Shown here piece after piece: positions 10,233-22,397 of a DNA stretch of 64,000 nt; position 1 is the first letter of the stretch; every line of letters begins with the position of its first letter. The notes under the pieces were generated by a model, which worked only from the letters and a program-made list of their open reading frames with translations, had not been told where the DNA came from and ran no database searches. The stretch covers positions 806,001 through 870,000 of the forward strand of contig MSED01000006.1 in assembly GCA_002099365.1 (NCBI GenBank), given 5' to 3'. Both the position numbers and the translations under genes were made by a program. Source of the DNA: Phialophora verrucosa (lineage: Eukaryota; Ascomycota; Eurotiomycetes; Chaetothyriales; Herpotrichiellaceae).

Positions 10233-12606
10233 TCATGTTGTGGGGCCGTGGTTCCACATGAAGCCATCATCATCAAAGTCGAAATTCATCGACTGTATGC
10301 GGTTCATCTGCTCCAGCCATGTCGCGGTCCAAGCGTCGTCGTCCATGATCTGGGTGAACAGATCTGCTCCATCACTCCCCCACTGGTCCAGAGCAAGACT
10401 CGCCTCAGCTTGCGGCAAGTTGCTGGGAGTGACTGTCGAGTCTCCGTGGACTGGGACATGTCCGGTGTCCCCAGGGGTTGGCTGAGGTGATGGGTGAATT
10501 TGCTGGGCTACGGCCTTGCTGTGTTCGGTTGCCGGTCGTTCACCATCCCCATGATCAACATGCATGTACTCATCGTTGCAGCCAAGCTTTTCGAGACACT
10601 GACGTAGAGCCTTCTCACCTGCGACCGCAGCTGCCACACTTTCCTTTAGCACTGACAGCCTTGCAACCGCTTGTCTAAGGCTCATGATTGCGTGACCTCT
10701 ACCCTGCTCAACTCTTGCCGAGTACTTGGCCAGCATAGCCGAGAGAATCAGACCTGCATCAATGGTATAAAAGACCAGAGTGTATATCTTGTATTGGTGT
10801 TGTTCCGTCTTTTCGAACAAGAGTTGCGTGGCATCGAGGACTTGGACCGCCGCAGACACTGCGAAGTCGAGACTGTGAGGGTGCCGTGGTGCATGAGGTT
10901 TGTGGAGTGCCAAGAGAAACGAGTTCGCCACGATTGAAATCTGCAGCCGATGCTTGGGCATGTCCGGCCACAGAAGATCCCACGATGTATCAGGCTTGTC
11001 AGGCCTCATTGCAGGTGGGAGGCTGCTCAGGAAGTGGAGAACTTCTGCGTGTGTTGATTGAATGGCGCCATAGTCGCTGAACCCCGGCCTGAGAGCTCCC
11101 GAGGACATCAATTTGTGGATATGCTGTCCCAGGTAGTGCTTCACCCTTCCCGAGGTGTACAGAGACGGCCGTTCGTCTGGAGCGGGAGGTGCAAAGAGAG
11201 TCCGCGAAGGATTTTCGGGAATGTCGGTGTCTATTGGCGTCTTGACAGTACAATCCTCGGCATTGATCATTCGAGGCCGCCCTAACTGTAGTGCCATATG
11301 ACTGGGCTCATTAGGACACTGGCATTGTGCCTGTCGTTTCGGGGATAGCTCACCTTTCCCAAGTAAAGAGGGTGGCCCAAAGCCTCCTCCTATGTTCGTG
11401 ATACCACGACTGTCGTAGATCTTCCTTTTGGTCCGCTGTCGGCCGAGACCTTGGTTCAAGATGAAGTCTCTGGTCCTGAGCTTGTCTAAGGCAAAGTGAG
11501 CGGGAAGATCATCTGCTTCGTTGCCCCTTGCGCCTACCGAACAGCATTTCCAAGCGCATGCCAGGCCTCCGACCCTCGACCGCCATTCTTGAGCCATGCA
11601 CAGCGCATGAGATCAGCCTGAACTGCGGTGACAGCCTGCAAATGGCGTCCCAGTGTATTCAGAATCCTCTCCCCAGTATCACTGAAATGTCTTGAGAGCT
11701 CCTCAAGTGAGAGAGAGTTCGGTCTCATTGTGGTTTCCGTGATCACAGTGTTTGTTGGCGGCACAAATTGTGCAGCCAGGGCAAGAACCTGAAAGAGAAG
11801 AGCTGGAAAGCAGAAAGTTTCCGCCGTCCCTTGCTGTTCTACCATAGCATGGCTCGCATCCCACGATTGAAACCATATGTGATGAGCTTGGTCAAAGTAG
11901 AACCGATCTATCGAACCGAAGTACCAATTTGCTTCCGAGAAGAAGACACTGCGGAGCTCCTGGATAACCGTGAGGGACGGTAGATTGGCCACCAATCGAT
12001 TGAGCTCTTCCCATTGAGAAGGTGTGAGCACTATCCGGGGTGGCATGGATTGAATCTCTCGGCGCTGGTGAGAGAACTGGCACGGTCAGCTGGATTGATC
12101 TCCCAAGCACGCCCATCTGGCGCTCACCTCGTCCAGCGCATGTGAGGATGGTCCACCGGTATCGGTGTATGAATAGCCCATTTGAACCGACAAGTCTAGG
12201 GCGGTGCGGTCTGCTCCAGGGCTTGACGCTGTGTCACTTGTCGAGGCTTCCGGCTGGGTTGTCGGGCTATTTCTGTAGCTGAATCAGCTAACATGGCGTG
12301 TCCAAGGTATTGGGCGACACACTTCAACCTGGCTGGCTTGCTTCACGAAACTGTTAACCAAGGCGCACATGATACGGATCAAGAGGCCGTCGCACATAGA
12401 CTTACACGGGCGGATTCTGGTAGAGGCATCTCGAAGGCACTCCTCGCTCCGTACAGATATTGCAGGGAATCTGGCGGTCGCACTTTATACAAAGAGTCAA
12501 CGACGATCAAGTACATCCTTGTTCCTTCGGCAATCACCTTTTGCTTTCTCCGATGGCATTCGGCACATGCCGTCACACGGCGATTCTTTGAGCGATACGG
12601 GCGCAT
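10233..12606 (-). CDS. Zn2Cys6 transcription factor with fungal MHR domain, 672 aa
   Basis: Nuclear regulator. Six exons: 12606-12538, 12482-12406, 12272-12128, 12064-11538, 11485-11354, 11301-10233; the total is divisible by three. The binuclear zinc cluster is Cys14, 17, 24, 30, 33, 42 (C-x2-C-x6-C-x5-C-x2-C-x8-C), with the first intron splitting it after HRRKQK. The middle homology region includes WYHEHRRRLWATLFTWE and then HMALQLGRPRMINAEDC, joined by a 52-nt intron. The C-terminus is acidic (FDFDDDGFMWNHG), as in activation domains. It is the nearest regulator to the GlcNAc transporter gene (460 bp) and lies between the mycosporine and GlcNAc clusters. Its target is unknown. Confidence 0.9.
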
Positions 12607-13065
12607 CGTTGCTGTCTCGTATGTCGGCCGAAAAGCAGTCAGTTCGTAGGGTGAGAGGAAGCTTCTTTTTTGATATCCTAAAGGGCCCCGACTTCGTCCA
12701 ATGAAAACGCGGTAGTTTATAAAAGCAGCGTCATTAACCGTGACTCTTTCTAGGTAGGGTCGTTTACCACTACATCGTGACGGAGGCAAAAGATATAATG
12801 AGAAGGAGTTCCTTTCGCTGCTAATGTAAATTACCAGGAAATGACCACATACCGGCATATGACACAGGTCGTTCTAAAATATCTTATGCGCAGACCTCCT
12901 CATCACAGTTTACTCGCAACCACCACAGCCAATTATCCATATTACTCAAAAGCTATTTATCGTTAAATCTGAGTTTCGATGTTACCTTATCCACATGGTT
13001 CTACCAGCCGTATCTAGGATACCCCGACGCCCCCCTAGCGGAGCTTCCAGCAGAGCCTGAACCAG
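12607..13065. other. Intergenic between regulator and transporter
   Basis: 459 bases upstream of the Zn2Cys6 regulator and downstream of the transporter gene. Presumably the regulator's promoter. No specific element was recognised. Confidence 0.5.
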
Positions 13066-14873
13066 CTAAGCCTTCTCCGTTACAAAAGCAGGCTCCACGT
13101 CGGCCGCGACCTCGTCGGCAAATTCAAGGTCGGCCTCCAGGCTGGTCTCGGGTTTGATCTTGAACCATATCAGTGGGAATGCAAAGACTAGACCGCCCAA
13201 CAAAAGACCCCACGCGATACCGAACATGGCATTGTAAGACTGTGGCGAACACTCGTGTCAGCGAAACAAATCTGTTTTCGTTCGTCCGGTTGGACCAGGA
13301 ACATGTGCACTCACCACCGCCAGCGTATCCAGTCGGTACACAATGGCATTACCCGCACTCTGGATGGATTTGTAGAACCCGACGTACATGGCCAGCTTGC
13401 GAGCGCTGTTGGAAAGAGAACCCATGTACCAATAGATCGACGTTTGCCACGCGGCATCGTAAAAGCCCCAAAAGATGTAGAGCACGAAGAGACTGCCGTA
13501 GCCCGGGCTGCTCCAATCCATCCGCGCATCCGCCGTCGGTTTGACATCGCTCCGAGACCAATGACTCTGATGCTTGAGCGCACCTCCCCAGATGGCCAGA
13601 GTCAGCAACAACAACGCCACCCAGCTGACACGGGCGCGCAGGGGCCGCGAGAACCGGGTCCAGTCGAGAGCAAACCCGAAAACGAATGAGGCCACAATCT
13701 GCATGGCCCAATAGATGACATTGTTGAGTGATCGAGTTCGAGCGTTGAAGATGGCCAAGTTGAAGTCATTGAACTGGTAGGTGTAGAACCAGTTCGAGGA
13801 CAGAAACATCTAACGATCCCCAACGCATCATCGGGTCAGCAAGATTCCAACTTCCTTTCTCTAGTCTTCTACAAGGAGTAGGCGGGCATACCGGAAAGAG
13901 GAGGACCACGAAGAAGTCAGTCCGCAACAGCTCCCAGAGGCCCAAAAGTTCGGTTTTCCAAGATGGGTGTTTCATCATAATCACGCGACTGCCGTCTGGA
14001 CGGACAACCTTCGTGGCAGGCAATATACAGAGCCCGAGAATACCGCCAGCAAACATCAGGACAGCAAAGGCGGCATATGTGCCGTCTCCCACACTGCTAC
14101 CCGAGCCATGGATCGTCTGACCGAGCGGAATCTGGAAATCACCAAGTCAGTACGCAGATATCCTAAAGCGAGGTGGGCGAGAGAGTGTCAGGAATGTCGA
14201 TGTAACAGATTGTCATACCAAAGCGCCGATGACCGCACCCATGTTGAAAATGGCCCAGTTGAGGCTGATGTATCTGCCTTTCTGACTCTCATGGGGATAG
14301 GCGAGAAGGATGGCTCCTTGAGCCGTCCATAGCAAGGCAGCAGTAAAGCCAGCAAATGCGCCGGCGAAGATGACAAAACCTGAATTGGCGGTGTGATTGT
14401 AACAAATGTAAGAAAGGACTGAGAGGGTATAGCCGATGCCGGCAGAGGCCAGTCCCCATCGTGGTCCGATAATGTTGATAATCGAGCCCGAGAAGAAGGC
14501 GAAGAAGGCAAATGTACAGTAGGTGGCCACAGTGGCGTTGTTGGCCACGGTCGGGTCCAACTGCCCACCTCCACCAAGTCCGGACCTGTTCGACGGTCAG
14601 TTATAGGTCGTAGGATGGGCTTAGAACAAGAAGAGGTGAGGAGAGGTGAGGACCGTACAGTGCATTACTCATCCCCGGTAGCAGGAAAAGGCAGAACGAC
14701 AAGAGCAAGATTTGTGACAACGGCGAGGCATAGTATGTCAACGTCCACGCGCCGATTTTCCTCCGACGATAGATCCAACTAGCAAGTGCTTCTGGAGGCA
14801 CGTTCTCGGCATGGCCTGCGACCGCAGCGCCGGCTATCACGTTGGTCTCGGGACTTTTCTCCACGTCAGCCAT
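13066..14873 (-). CDS. ngt1: UNC93-like MFS transporter, probable N-acetylglucosamine importer (Ngt1 type)
   Basis: Polytopic membrane protein of the UNC93/DUF895 branch of the MFS, the branch that contains the Candida GlcNAc transporter Ngt1. Exons 14873-14659, 14585-14219, 14131-13892, 13809-13315, 13239-13066 give 496 aa with all phases consistent. Family signature: LLPGMSNALSGLGGGGQ, created by the first splice, then FAFFSGSIINIIGPRWG and the loop SQKGRYISLNWAIFN. About eleven hydrophobic segments are visible. The hydrophilic tail ends EPAFVTEKA. It is the first gene of a GlcNAc catabolic cluster that continues through 27.4 kb. The name rests on both family and context; substrate proof is not in the sequence. 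Confidence 0.8.
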
Positions 14874-15507
14874 GGTGTTGAGCCTTCACGGGTGAGTTAT
14901 GAGGCTTGTAGGTTGCGTTGTTTTTATTGTTGAGGGCGAAGGGACAAAGAAAGCCTCCGTGAAACGGCTGGTATTGGTGCTTCTCACTTGGTCAGAAGCT
15001 GGGTCTGAGAGTCTTTGCAAAGCAACATCCTCTGGGGAATGGAGGAAATGCACCAGATCATATATCGTTGTTGAACTCTTGAGCCACTCGGTAGTCCATG
15101 AAACAACGATTGGGCTGCTGTTTCCCGCAACCCGCTTGACCACAAAACGCGGGCTGCGCAATCTACCCCAGTCTAAGATAAGCTGGTACCACAGCGTCAA
15201 CGCGACCGCTGGAAGGAATCATCACGCGACACAATTTGACAAGGGTCATAATTGACAGCCGCGATGCTGGAGGCTGGCTTGCGGGTTGTGGAGGCGTGGC
15301 AGCGTAGCACAAGTGGAGACACGCCCGAGAGGCCCTATCGTGCTGATAAGCTTTAGCCAGGAATGACCGCTTAGTGGCGACTAGTTACTGTCAGTCAGTT
15401 GATAAGAGGAAAATGACAAAGGAATTTACAATCAAAACCGGCTTCGGTAAAGTAAACATTGAGAGGTTTACCAGTGACAGATTGCATGTCGAGAACCTAC
15501 ACCAAGC
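14874..15507. other. Promoter-side region of the transporter gene
   Basis: 634 bases between the transporter start and the 3' end of the GH3 gene. No gene is recognised. A CACAAAA core, compatible with an NDT80-type site, occurs at 15141-15147, but such a short motif is expected by chance at this length. Confidence 0.4.
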
Positions 15508-18500
15508 CTAAGGCGCCATCATAGGAGCATCGGCGACATCTCTACTAATCTCCGCATACTCGCTGTCTACCTCGAATCCTAGCTCGAGAAGACTTCGAGA
15601 TACAATTCCACTGGGAACCTGGAAATCGGAGTCCGTCAGCATCGGACACGTTCACAGAATAAAGGGAGTTTTGAATCCGGAAACACATACTCGGCTTGAT
15701 ATACACGTTTCGCAGCCCTGGCGGTCCAGTTCGCGAAGCGCGAATACGGACATCCTCTGAATAATGTTTCGGAGGTCAGAGCCCGAGCTGGTAGTTGACT
15801 GTTCAGGACTCATCACAAGAGCGGACAACATGCCACCGGATGGAGGACCCATAGCGACCTCGCCACAGTGCGATGCAAGCCGCGAACCTTGTGTGTGGAC
15901 TAGCATTGACCCAACAATCCGCTGGGAGATGGTCTCACGTGCCAGAACCAATGCACAGTCTTGCCTTCGAGAAGATAAGTGAAGACGATACAGGCTCTCA
16001 GCGAGGGGGTCGGCTGGCGTTCGACGCGCTCGCAGATGCGAACAAAGGTCATCGGTCATATCCCAGTTGTAGCTGATCTGAACATCCAACTCGAGAGATG
16101 AATCCTGTGAAATTTGAGATACATTTTCCCAACAAGCGCTGATATTTTTCATTTTCAGCGTAACGAGATGCCGGTGAGTGGTAGCAGACCCGACCTTCCA
16201 GCCTCTGCACGGTGTTAGAGATTTTGCCTCACATGTAAGGTTTCCACCTACAGGTTTTCCAGCCACTTCTGGGCATAGTCATTTGCTGGCGTAGATGATT
16301 TGAGCACGCCTGGGTAGATCCCTAACAGAGGACATCCTACTTGTACAGTTTTTGCCTTAAGGCGATCCCTCAAGAAACTGAGGGCGAAGTTGTACAAGTC
16401 TGTTCCAATCGAAAGTCGGCGTTTTGACGTTTCAACCAGGATGAAGTCTAGACAGCTATGGTTGACCCCCTTAAAGTGGTGCAATCTGCAGAGGCCATAG
16501 ATGGTTTCTGTGCTGGCGTTTCTGACGATGAAATAGTACGTGACCATGGTTGAATTAGGGGTGTTTGAGAAGGCGTCTGGAGACAAACCTGACAGCCACA
16601 GACTTAGCTTCTCAGCTGGGCTTCCCTCACCCTCGCTCTCGGCCGCCGCTTTCAGCAATACATATAGTGATGTCAAGTCGCGTGTGTGGTCGAATTGTTC
16701 GACGAGCCATGTTGGCTGGTGATCTTCTCGGGATTGCAACCGCTTGGGCATCGCATGGCCAGGAGCGCGACCCTCAGCTTTGAGGTTCCCGCAGAGCACG
16801 CGAAGGACGCAACTCAGAGAGATTGCTGTGCAGTCATAAATCGCCAGATGAGTACCCCTCCAGCTCCCGACCAAGTCATATGGGGAGCTCAAAGAAAGCA
16901 GGATCACTGCTGGGGGCGCCTTGACCGCTTTCTGGCCCCGTTCTCGCGATCTACAGAGGACATTCACATACCTGGCAAAGGCCGCCTGATATTGATTGCG
17001 ATTTGCATCGGCCACCATTATGATGACAAGATCAGCATCTTCGAGCAGCCGTTCGTGCTCAATCTGCACACCATGGGAGGAATAAGAGGTGTGCACAACC
17101 TCTCCCACGCCACAGCGAGATAGTGCTTGGCCAAAGGCCTGAAAATACTCCTCACCATACATCGAACCACTGGCAAATTTTCGAGTCTGCAGGGTCAGAC
17201 GACCGCCACGAGGGCCGTGCGAAAGGCTGGGTTGGGTTTTTCCAACCCTCAGGAGCGGTGTGAACAGCGCGATTTTACTGAGTGTAGACAAAGTCTGAGT
17301 GAGCGGAATGACTGGAGGATCATCTTGCAAGATCGTCATCGATTGCTCGTAGACTCTGAGTGCGAGCTGTCGGTGCTGAGCACGCAAGCTTTCGAGATGC
17401 TGGAGGCCCAGAGGTTGAAGCGCTTGTTGCCAGCTTGTGTATTTATTCTTCATCGATGATATTCTCGATGCCTTTTCTTCCACTCTGCTCGCAGGGACGG
17501 TCTTATTCTCAAGTGCCAGCGACAAAGACGCAAACGCCTCGAGCTGCATGGGGAACGACCGGCATACGTTGATCATGTCGCACCCTGCGCCAAGGCCCAT
17601 GACGGTGGCTTGACCCACGCCAACGCTTTGTGCGATGCCATCCATCTCCAGACATTCTGAGACGATGACACCTTCATAGCCGAGTTGCCCGCGTAAAAGT
17701 TCGGTGAGGACTTTTTTCGACAGGCAAGCATGCATCAATTTCGGGCCCATGGATGAAATTGCACATCCGGCGGCGGCAATACCATCGACCCCATCGCGAA
17801 TCGCCTGTTCGAATGGGACTATGATGGACTGGCGCAGTTGCCCAAGGCTGGTGGAAACCACCGGAACGTTAGCAACGGATTCGTCAATCTCAAGATTGCC
17901 TCCAAGAGGGAAATGTTTCGCGCAGCATGCCACATGGGCATCTCGACAGCCTCTGATGAAACTAGAACCCAGCTTCGCGACCAGATGTGGATCGTCTCCA
18001 AACGACCGTGTTCCAAATCCTGGGGCCGTCCTATCAAGGATGACATCCAGTGCCGGACCTAGAAGCCAATTCACGCCGATGGCCGACAATTCTCTCGCAG
18101 TGGCATGTCCGACGAGATAGGCATTCTCCCTGGAGTTTGTTGCAGCAATGGCCATCGACGAGGGAAATTGCGTGATGTAAAGCTCATCGGTGATGGAATT
18201 GACCAGACCATTCTCCTGATCGAGCGCAATCAGCAAGGGCTGCTCATGGCCCGACCTATGCGCAATAATTTGCAAGTCTCGAATGAGGCGGAGCCCTTGT
18301 TCGGCAGCTGATCAAACTGCAATTAGTCTTTACGGACATTCCAGGGGCTCCGGTGATGAGGGAGCACGGTCCGGCGGCAGCACAACACTTACAAATGAAG
18401 TTTTTGGCGTTGAGCAAGATAGTCCCAAGGCGGTATTCTTCAATGAGGGTGCGTATGTGCGGATTCACCTCAGTGCCATCAAATCCCATCATAAACAGTG

Positions 18501-18611
18501 ACCCCACGGTGCTGTTAAGGTTGAGTAATTTGAGCGATGGTTCAAGAGCGCAACGGCTTACGATTTGAGGACTGAAGCCGGCTGCGCAACCGGCCGCTCC
18601 ATGTCGGTCAT
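15508..18611 (-). CDS. nag3: GH3 beta-N-acetylhexosaminidase fused to a GNAT domain
   Basis: Predicted intracellular enzyme that cleaves GlcNAc from chito-oligomers or other GlcNAc conjugates; no signal peptide. Exons 18611-18562, 18511-18393, 18307-16252, 16204-15691, 15618-15508 give 949 aa with phases intact. The GH3 domain occupies roughly residues 20-400 (SLFMMGFDGTEV, LLIALDQENG, CAKHFPLGGN, GVIVSECLEMDG). A linker with a second GH3-like Rossmann part follows to about 650. The C-terminal 300 residues are acetyltransferase-like (TYYFIVRNAST; GLCRLHHFKGVNHSCLDF). This GH3-GNAT architecture is known from fungal GlcNAc clusters. The bacterial NagZ motif KHFPGHG...DSH is not present, and the nucleophile region reads SECLEM with Glu. 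Divergent from the deacetylase gene. Confidence 0.87.
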
Positions 18612-19092
18612 ACTATCTCCTTGTCGCAAGAGTCCGCCAGTAGAGGCGCTTCTGAGCAGCGTGACATGCTTTATATGAACGGATTATTCTCAGACACGTC
18701 AAAGGTCCTGCACTGGACCGGGTCAAGCGGTGTTGATGAAGTGGTCCGTGGCCAACTTCCAATTGGGATTCCTTTAGTCGACGAGGAATGTGCACGTGAC
18801 TCGGCTGGAGTCTTGGCTACATCACATGACCGGACAGGTCGGTATGGTCATTACAAAAATCATACGTGTCAAAATAGGGGGTTATCTGCATCTGCTCTCA
18901 GTGCCGCTTCTATTCAGAATACCATTGGGCCAACCGTAAACCACAGTGTTCTGGCTCCTGGAGTTACAAAGCCGGGAAAGCATTTCAACTCCATATTCCT
19001 CTATCAGGAGAGTCTCAAGGTCAAAACTGGTCGGATGACAAGGAACTATTTTGCATCTTCCACTACAACCCTATGCAACTAACGCTGAGACG
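18612..19092. promoter_or_regulatory. Bidirectional promoter, nag3/dac1
   Basis: 481 bases between the divergent GH3 and deacetylase starts. The arrangement implies shared control, presumably by the NDT80-like regulator at the other end of the cluster. A palindromic CACGTG at 18793-18798 is the only neat motif, but this hexamer also occurs elsewhere in the window, including in coding sequence. Confidence 0.5.
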
Positions 19093-20536
19093 ATGCACGA
19101 GCCTCTCGTACGTTTCACAAAGTGTGTGCTGGCGAAGGACGGCCAAGAGGTAGAAGAGGACCTTTACATATCGCAATCGACAGGTAAGATCGTCGAAGGA
19201 GCGTCTCCAGATGGCCCAACTGTCGTTGAGGACCTTGGGGGTCGCATAGTTGCTCCCGGACTGATCGACGTCCAACTGAACGGGGCGATGGGCTTCAATT
19301 TTTCCGAGGTCCCAGAGCTGAACATTGAGATGGAAGAATATGCGAAGTCATATACCAAGGCCTGTCAAGGCCTCATCAGAACGGGTGTGACCTCATTTCT
19401 TCCAACGGTGACGACTGCTCCATCCGACAACTTCAAACGCGTATGTGCAAGTTTCCAACGGGAATTCGGGACCTGAAATTTCGCATACAAACCCATACTA
19501 ACATACATTGCCCAGGTTCTACCATATCTCGCCCCTAACGGTCACCTAAGAGACCCGTATGTTGGGTCCGAGTCGCTGGGTGCTCACTGCGAGGGGCCTT
19601 TCATCAGTGCCTCTCGAAAAGGTGCTCACCTTGAGAAGCATCTACAGAGCCTGGAAAAAGGATGGGAGAGCATCCTGGACTTCTATGGACCGGAGAACTT
19701 TCTCCCAACGCCCCATCCGTCCGTGAACGACGAGTTGGCTACCACCCGACCCGCGACTATCAAAAAGCTGACCGTGGCCCCCGAGCTCGATGGCATGGTT
19801 GATGCGATAAGGCATCTTACACAGGAACGCCAAGTCTGCTGCTCCATTGGCCACACTGCAGCCCCGTATGAAGTCGGCCTTGAGGCTGTCCGAGCCGGAG
19901 CCACGATGATTACGCATTTATTCAATGCCATGGAACCCCTACTTCATCGCAGTCCAGGCATTCCCGGCCTGATCGGGGCACCCGAGACGGACCTTGAAAA
20001 CAACAGGCCATCCTTCGGCTTGATCGCCGACGACGTTCATGTTTCGCCCAGCTGCGTGAGGACAGCTTGGGCTGTCCACGAGAAAGGCTGCATCCTGACC
20101 ACGGATGGCACGGCTGCGACCGGTATCGAGCTTCCGGACGGTGTATACCAGTGGAAAGAACGACGTCTGGAGAAGAGAGGGAGAAAGATGTTCTTGGAAG
20201 GGACAGATACCATTGCTGGAGGGTAGGTCGCCTTTGTCCTGACTAGATTCAAGTATTCTCTCTGCTGACCGTTGCCGCTGGAAAAGAACTACGACTCTGT
20301 TACAGTGTGTATCGAACCTCATTCGCTGGACAGGTATTGGAGTCGCCCGGGCTCTGGAGACGGTGACCACGAACCCCGCCCGCTTTCTGGGTTGTTCAGA
20401 GAGCAAGGGAAATCTGAGGCCCGGCGCCGATGCAGACTTGGTCGTTCTTTCTTGGGGAGACGTGGACGGTGCGAGGGAATTGCAGGTGGATCAAGTGTGG
20501 AAATTTGGCCGCAAAGTATATGACCGAAACCCTTGA
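19093..20536 (+). CDS. dac1: N-acetylglucosamine-6-phosphate deacetylase
   Basis: Amidohydrolase that converts GlcNAc-6-P to glucosamine-6-P plus acetate in the cytosol. Exons 19093-19440, 19516-20222, 20287-20536 give 434 aa. Motifs in order: GGRIVAPGLIDVQLNGAMG (the Q-x-N form of NagA enzymes), HCEGPFIS with the catalytic-site Glu, SIGHTAAPYEVG, THLFNAMEPL, IADDVHVS, and TTDGTAATG with the catalytic Asp. The third exon supplies LLQCVSNLIRWTG and PGADADLVVL, the usual end of the barrel. The alternative upstream Met at 19051 would add 14 residues. Divergent from nag3 and followed by the deaminase on the same strand, which matches the pathway order. Confidence 0.95.
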
Positions 20537-20898
20537 TAGTGAAGACGGTTAGATTAGAGTTCCAGTGTGTCGGACTCCAGCGCTGGGAAGCATCACATGC
20601 TCCACTTGGGAATCTTTGATAGAGGCAACGTTACACCACCTGGCCCGCCGGGCTTGCCAACACAAGATACTCGAGACATGGTTGGAATAGCTTCACGGAC
20701 CTGAACCCTGATATGAGCATCTCAGACGATAGTTGGCGTTCGGTTCGGACCCGTGCTCTTAGAACTATTGGGTAGGGAGCATAAAGCATTCTTAGCACGC
20801 TTTAGAGAGCAGCACGGGGATCAGAAATCCCTTTGGAATTCTTCAAGGCTGTTTCTACTTAGCCCATGCAGAGAAAATAGCAGCCGACATCGCAAACC
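20537..20898. other. Spacer dac1-dam1
   Basis: 362 bases between two genes on the same strand. Presumably the deaminase promoter. No other signal was seen. Confidence 0.5.
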
Positions 20899-22397
20899 AT
20901 GAGGCTGATTGTCCGAGACACGGCTGAGGGAGCCTCAGAGTATGTGGCCCGGTATATCCTAGGTGAGTTCGATCTGGCTATGGCAGCTCTACCTCCATGC
21001 GGATGGTTCTGATCTGGGTCATCAGAACGGATTAACCGCGCCTGCCCGAGCAAGCAAAATCCGTTTGTCCTTGGCCTTCCGACAGGGACAAGTCCTCTCG
21101 GTATCTACGCCTGTCTGGTCGATTTCTTCAAGAAGGGGCTTGTCAGCTTTCAGCATGTCATCACCTTCAATATGGTATAGCCCTTGAACTCTCCTATTGC
21201 CTCAAATGATTCTGGCAATTGGGCATGGCACTTTTACTGCTCTGCACAGTTGACTCACGTTCGTCTGCTTCCGAGCCATGAAATGAAGCCATGACAATGC
21301 CATGCAGGCCATTTTATAAACTATTTCAGGCTAACCTATCGTCTGTTTGGGCAGGATGAATACGTGGGGATTCCTCGTGACCATCCCCAGAGCTATCATT
21401 ACTTCATGTTCCAACACTTTTTCGACCACATTGACATCAACCCGGAGAATATTCACATCCTGAACGGCAATGCCCCGAACCTTCAAGCGGAATGTCAGGC
21501 GTTTGAGGAAGCCATCGTCCGAGCTGGTGGCATCGATCTCTTTCTCGGCGGCATGGGCGCCGATGGCCACATTGCATTCAATGAACCAGGATCCAGCCTC
21601 GCTTCTCGAACGCGGGTGAAAACACTTGCCCGAGACACCATCATAGCCAATTCGAGGTTTTTCGGAGACGATGAGAGCCAGGTACCCATCCGTGCACTCA
21701 CGGTCGGCGTGCAGACTGTGATGGACGTGAGTCATTTCCCCCTAAACCCTTTGCAAGAATGACATGGAAAAGTAGCCTAAGGCATGTCGGGCTGAATCTT
21801 GAATTCTTGATCACTTAGGCACGCGAGGTGGTTATTATTGCCACTGGAATCCACAAGTCGGTGGCATTGCAGCGATGCATCGAATCGGGCGTCAGTCACA
21901 TATGGACACTGTCCTGCTTGCAGATGCACCCGCGAGCCATGGTCGTCGTCGACGAAGACGCAACAATGGAACTCCAGGTGAAGACTGTCAAGGTAAGTAC
22001 CAAGGTATTTGTGCAACCCAGTGGTGATCCGCCATGTTGTCCGTCTCATTCACACGGCTAAAGCTCACCCGGGATGCAGTATTTCAAAAGTGTTGAGAAT
22101 GTCGACAACGGGAACATTCTGGTCGCCGCATCGGACGTAGCCAAAGTAGACCAACTCGAACCGTCTCGAACGACCAAAATTACAGCAGCTTCGAGTCCAA
22201 CCGTCCAAGTAGACGCTTCAACAGAGGACTCATCCCCAATGGCCGATTATCGACTAGCAAATGGCTTTCTTCTCAACAAATCTGAACTTCTCCTGCCTCC
22301 ACCGGACTACCCTAACCGTACCGCGTCCGTCAGCCCCGACCTGATCCCCGATCGAATGGCATCGCGAATGGCGCTGACTTTGCCCTCCCGTGCCTGA
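20899..22397 (+). CDS. dam1: Glucosamine-6-phosphate deaminase (NagB family)
   Basis: Aldose-ketose isomerising deaminase: glucosamine-6-P to fructose-6-P plus ammonia, the last step of GlcNAc catabolism. Exons 20899-20962, 21026-21174, 21355-21726, 21819-21992, 22080-22397 give 358 aa with phases consistent. Motifs: LGLPTGTSPLGIY (phosphate loop), FNMDEYVGIP with the catalytic Asp, and FLGGMGADGHIAFNEPGSS with the catalytic His and Glu. DEYVG is created by the 180-nt second intron, which supports that junction. The C-terminal 80 residues or so beyond the catalytic domain are Ser/Thr/Pro-rich and have no counterpart in the roughly 266-residue bacterial enzyme. Confidence 0.95.

Noticed and set aside
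15141..15147. NDT80-like CACAAA core sites in GlcNAc promoters
   Set aside because: Core sites occur about as often as expected by chance in promoters of this length; a quantitative motif scan would be needed.
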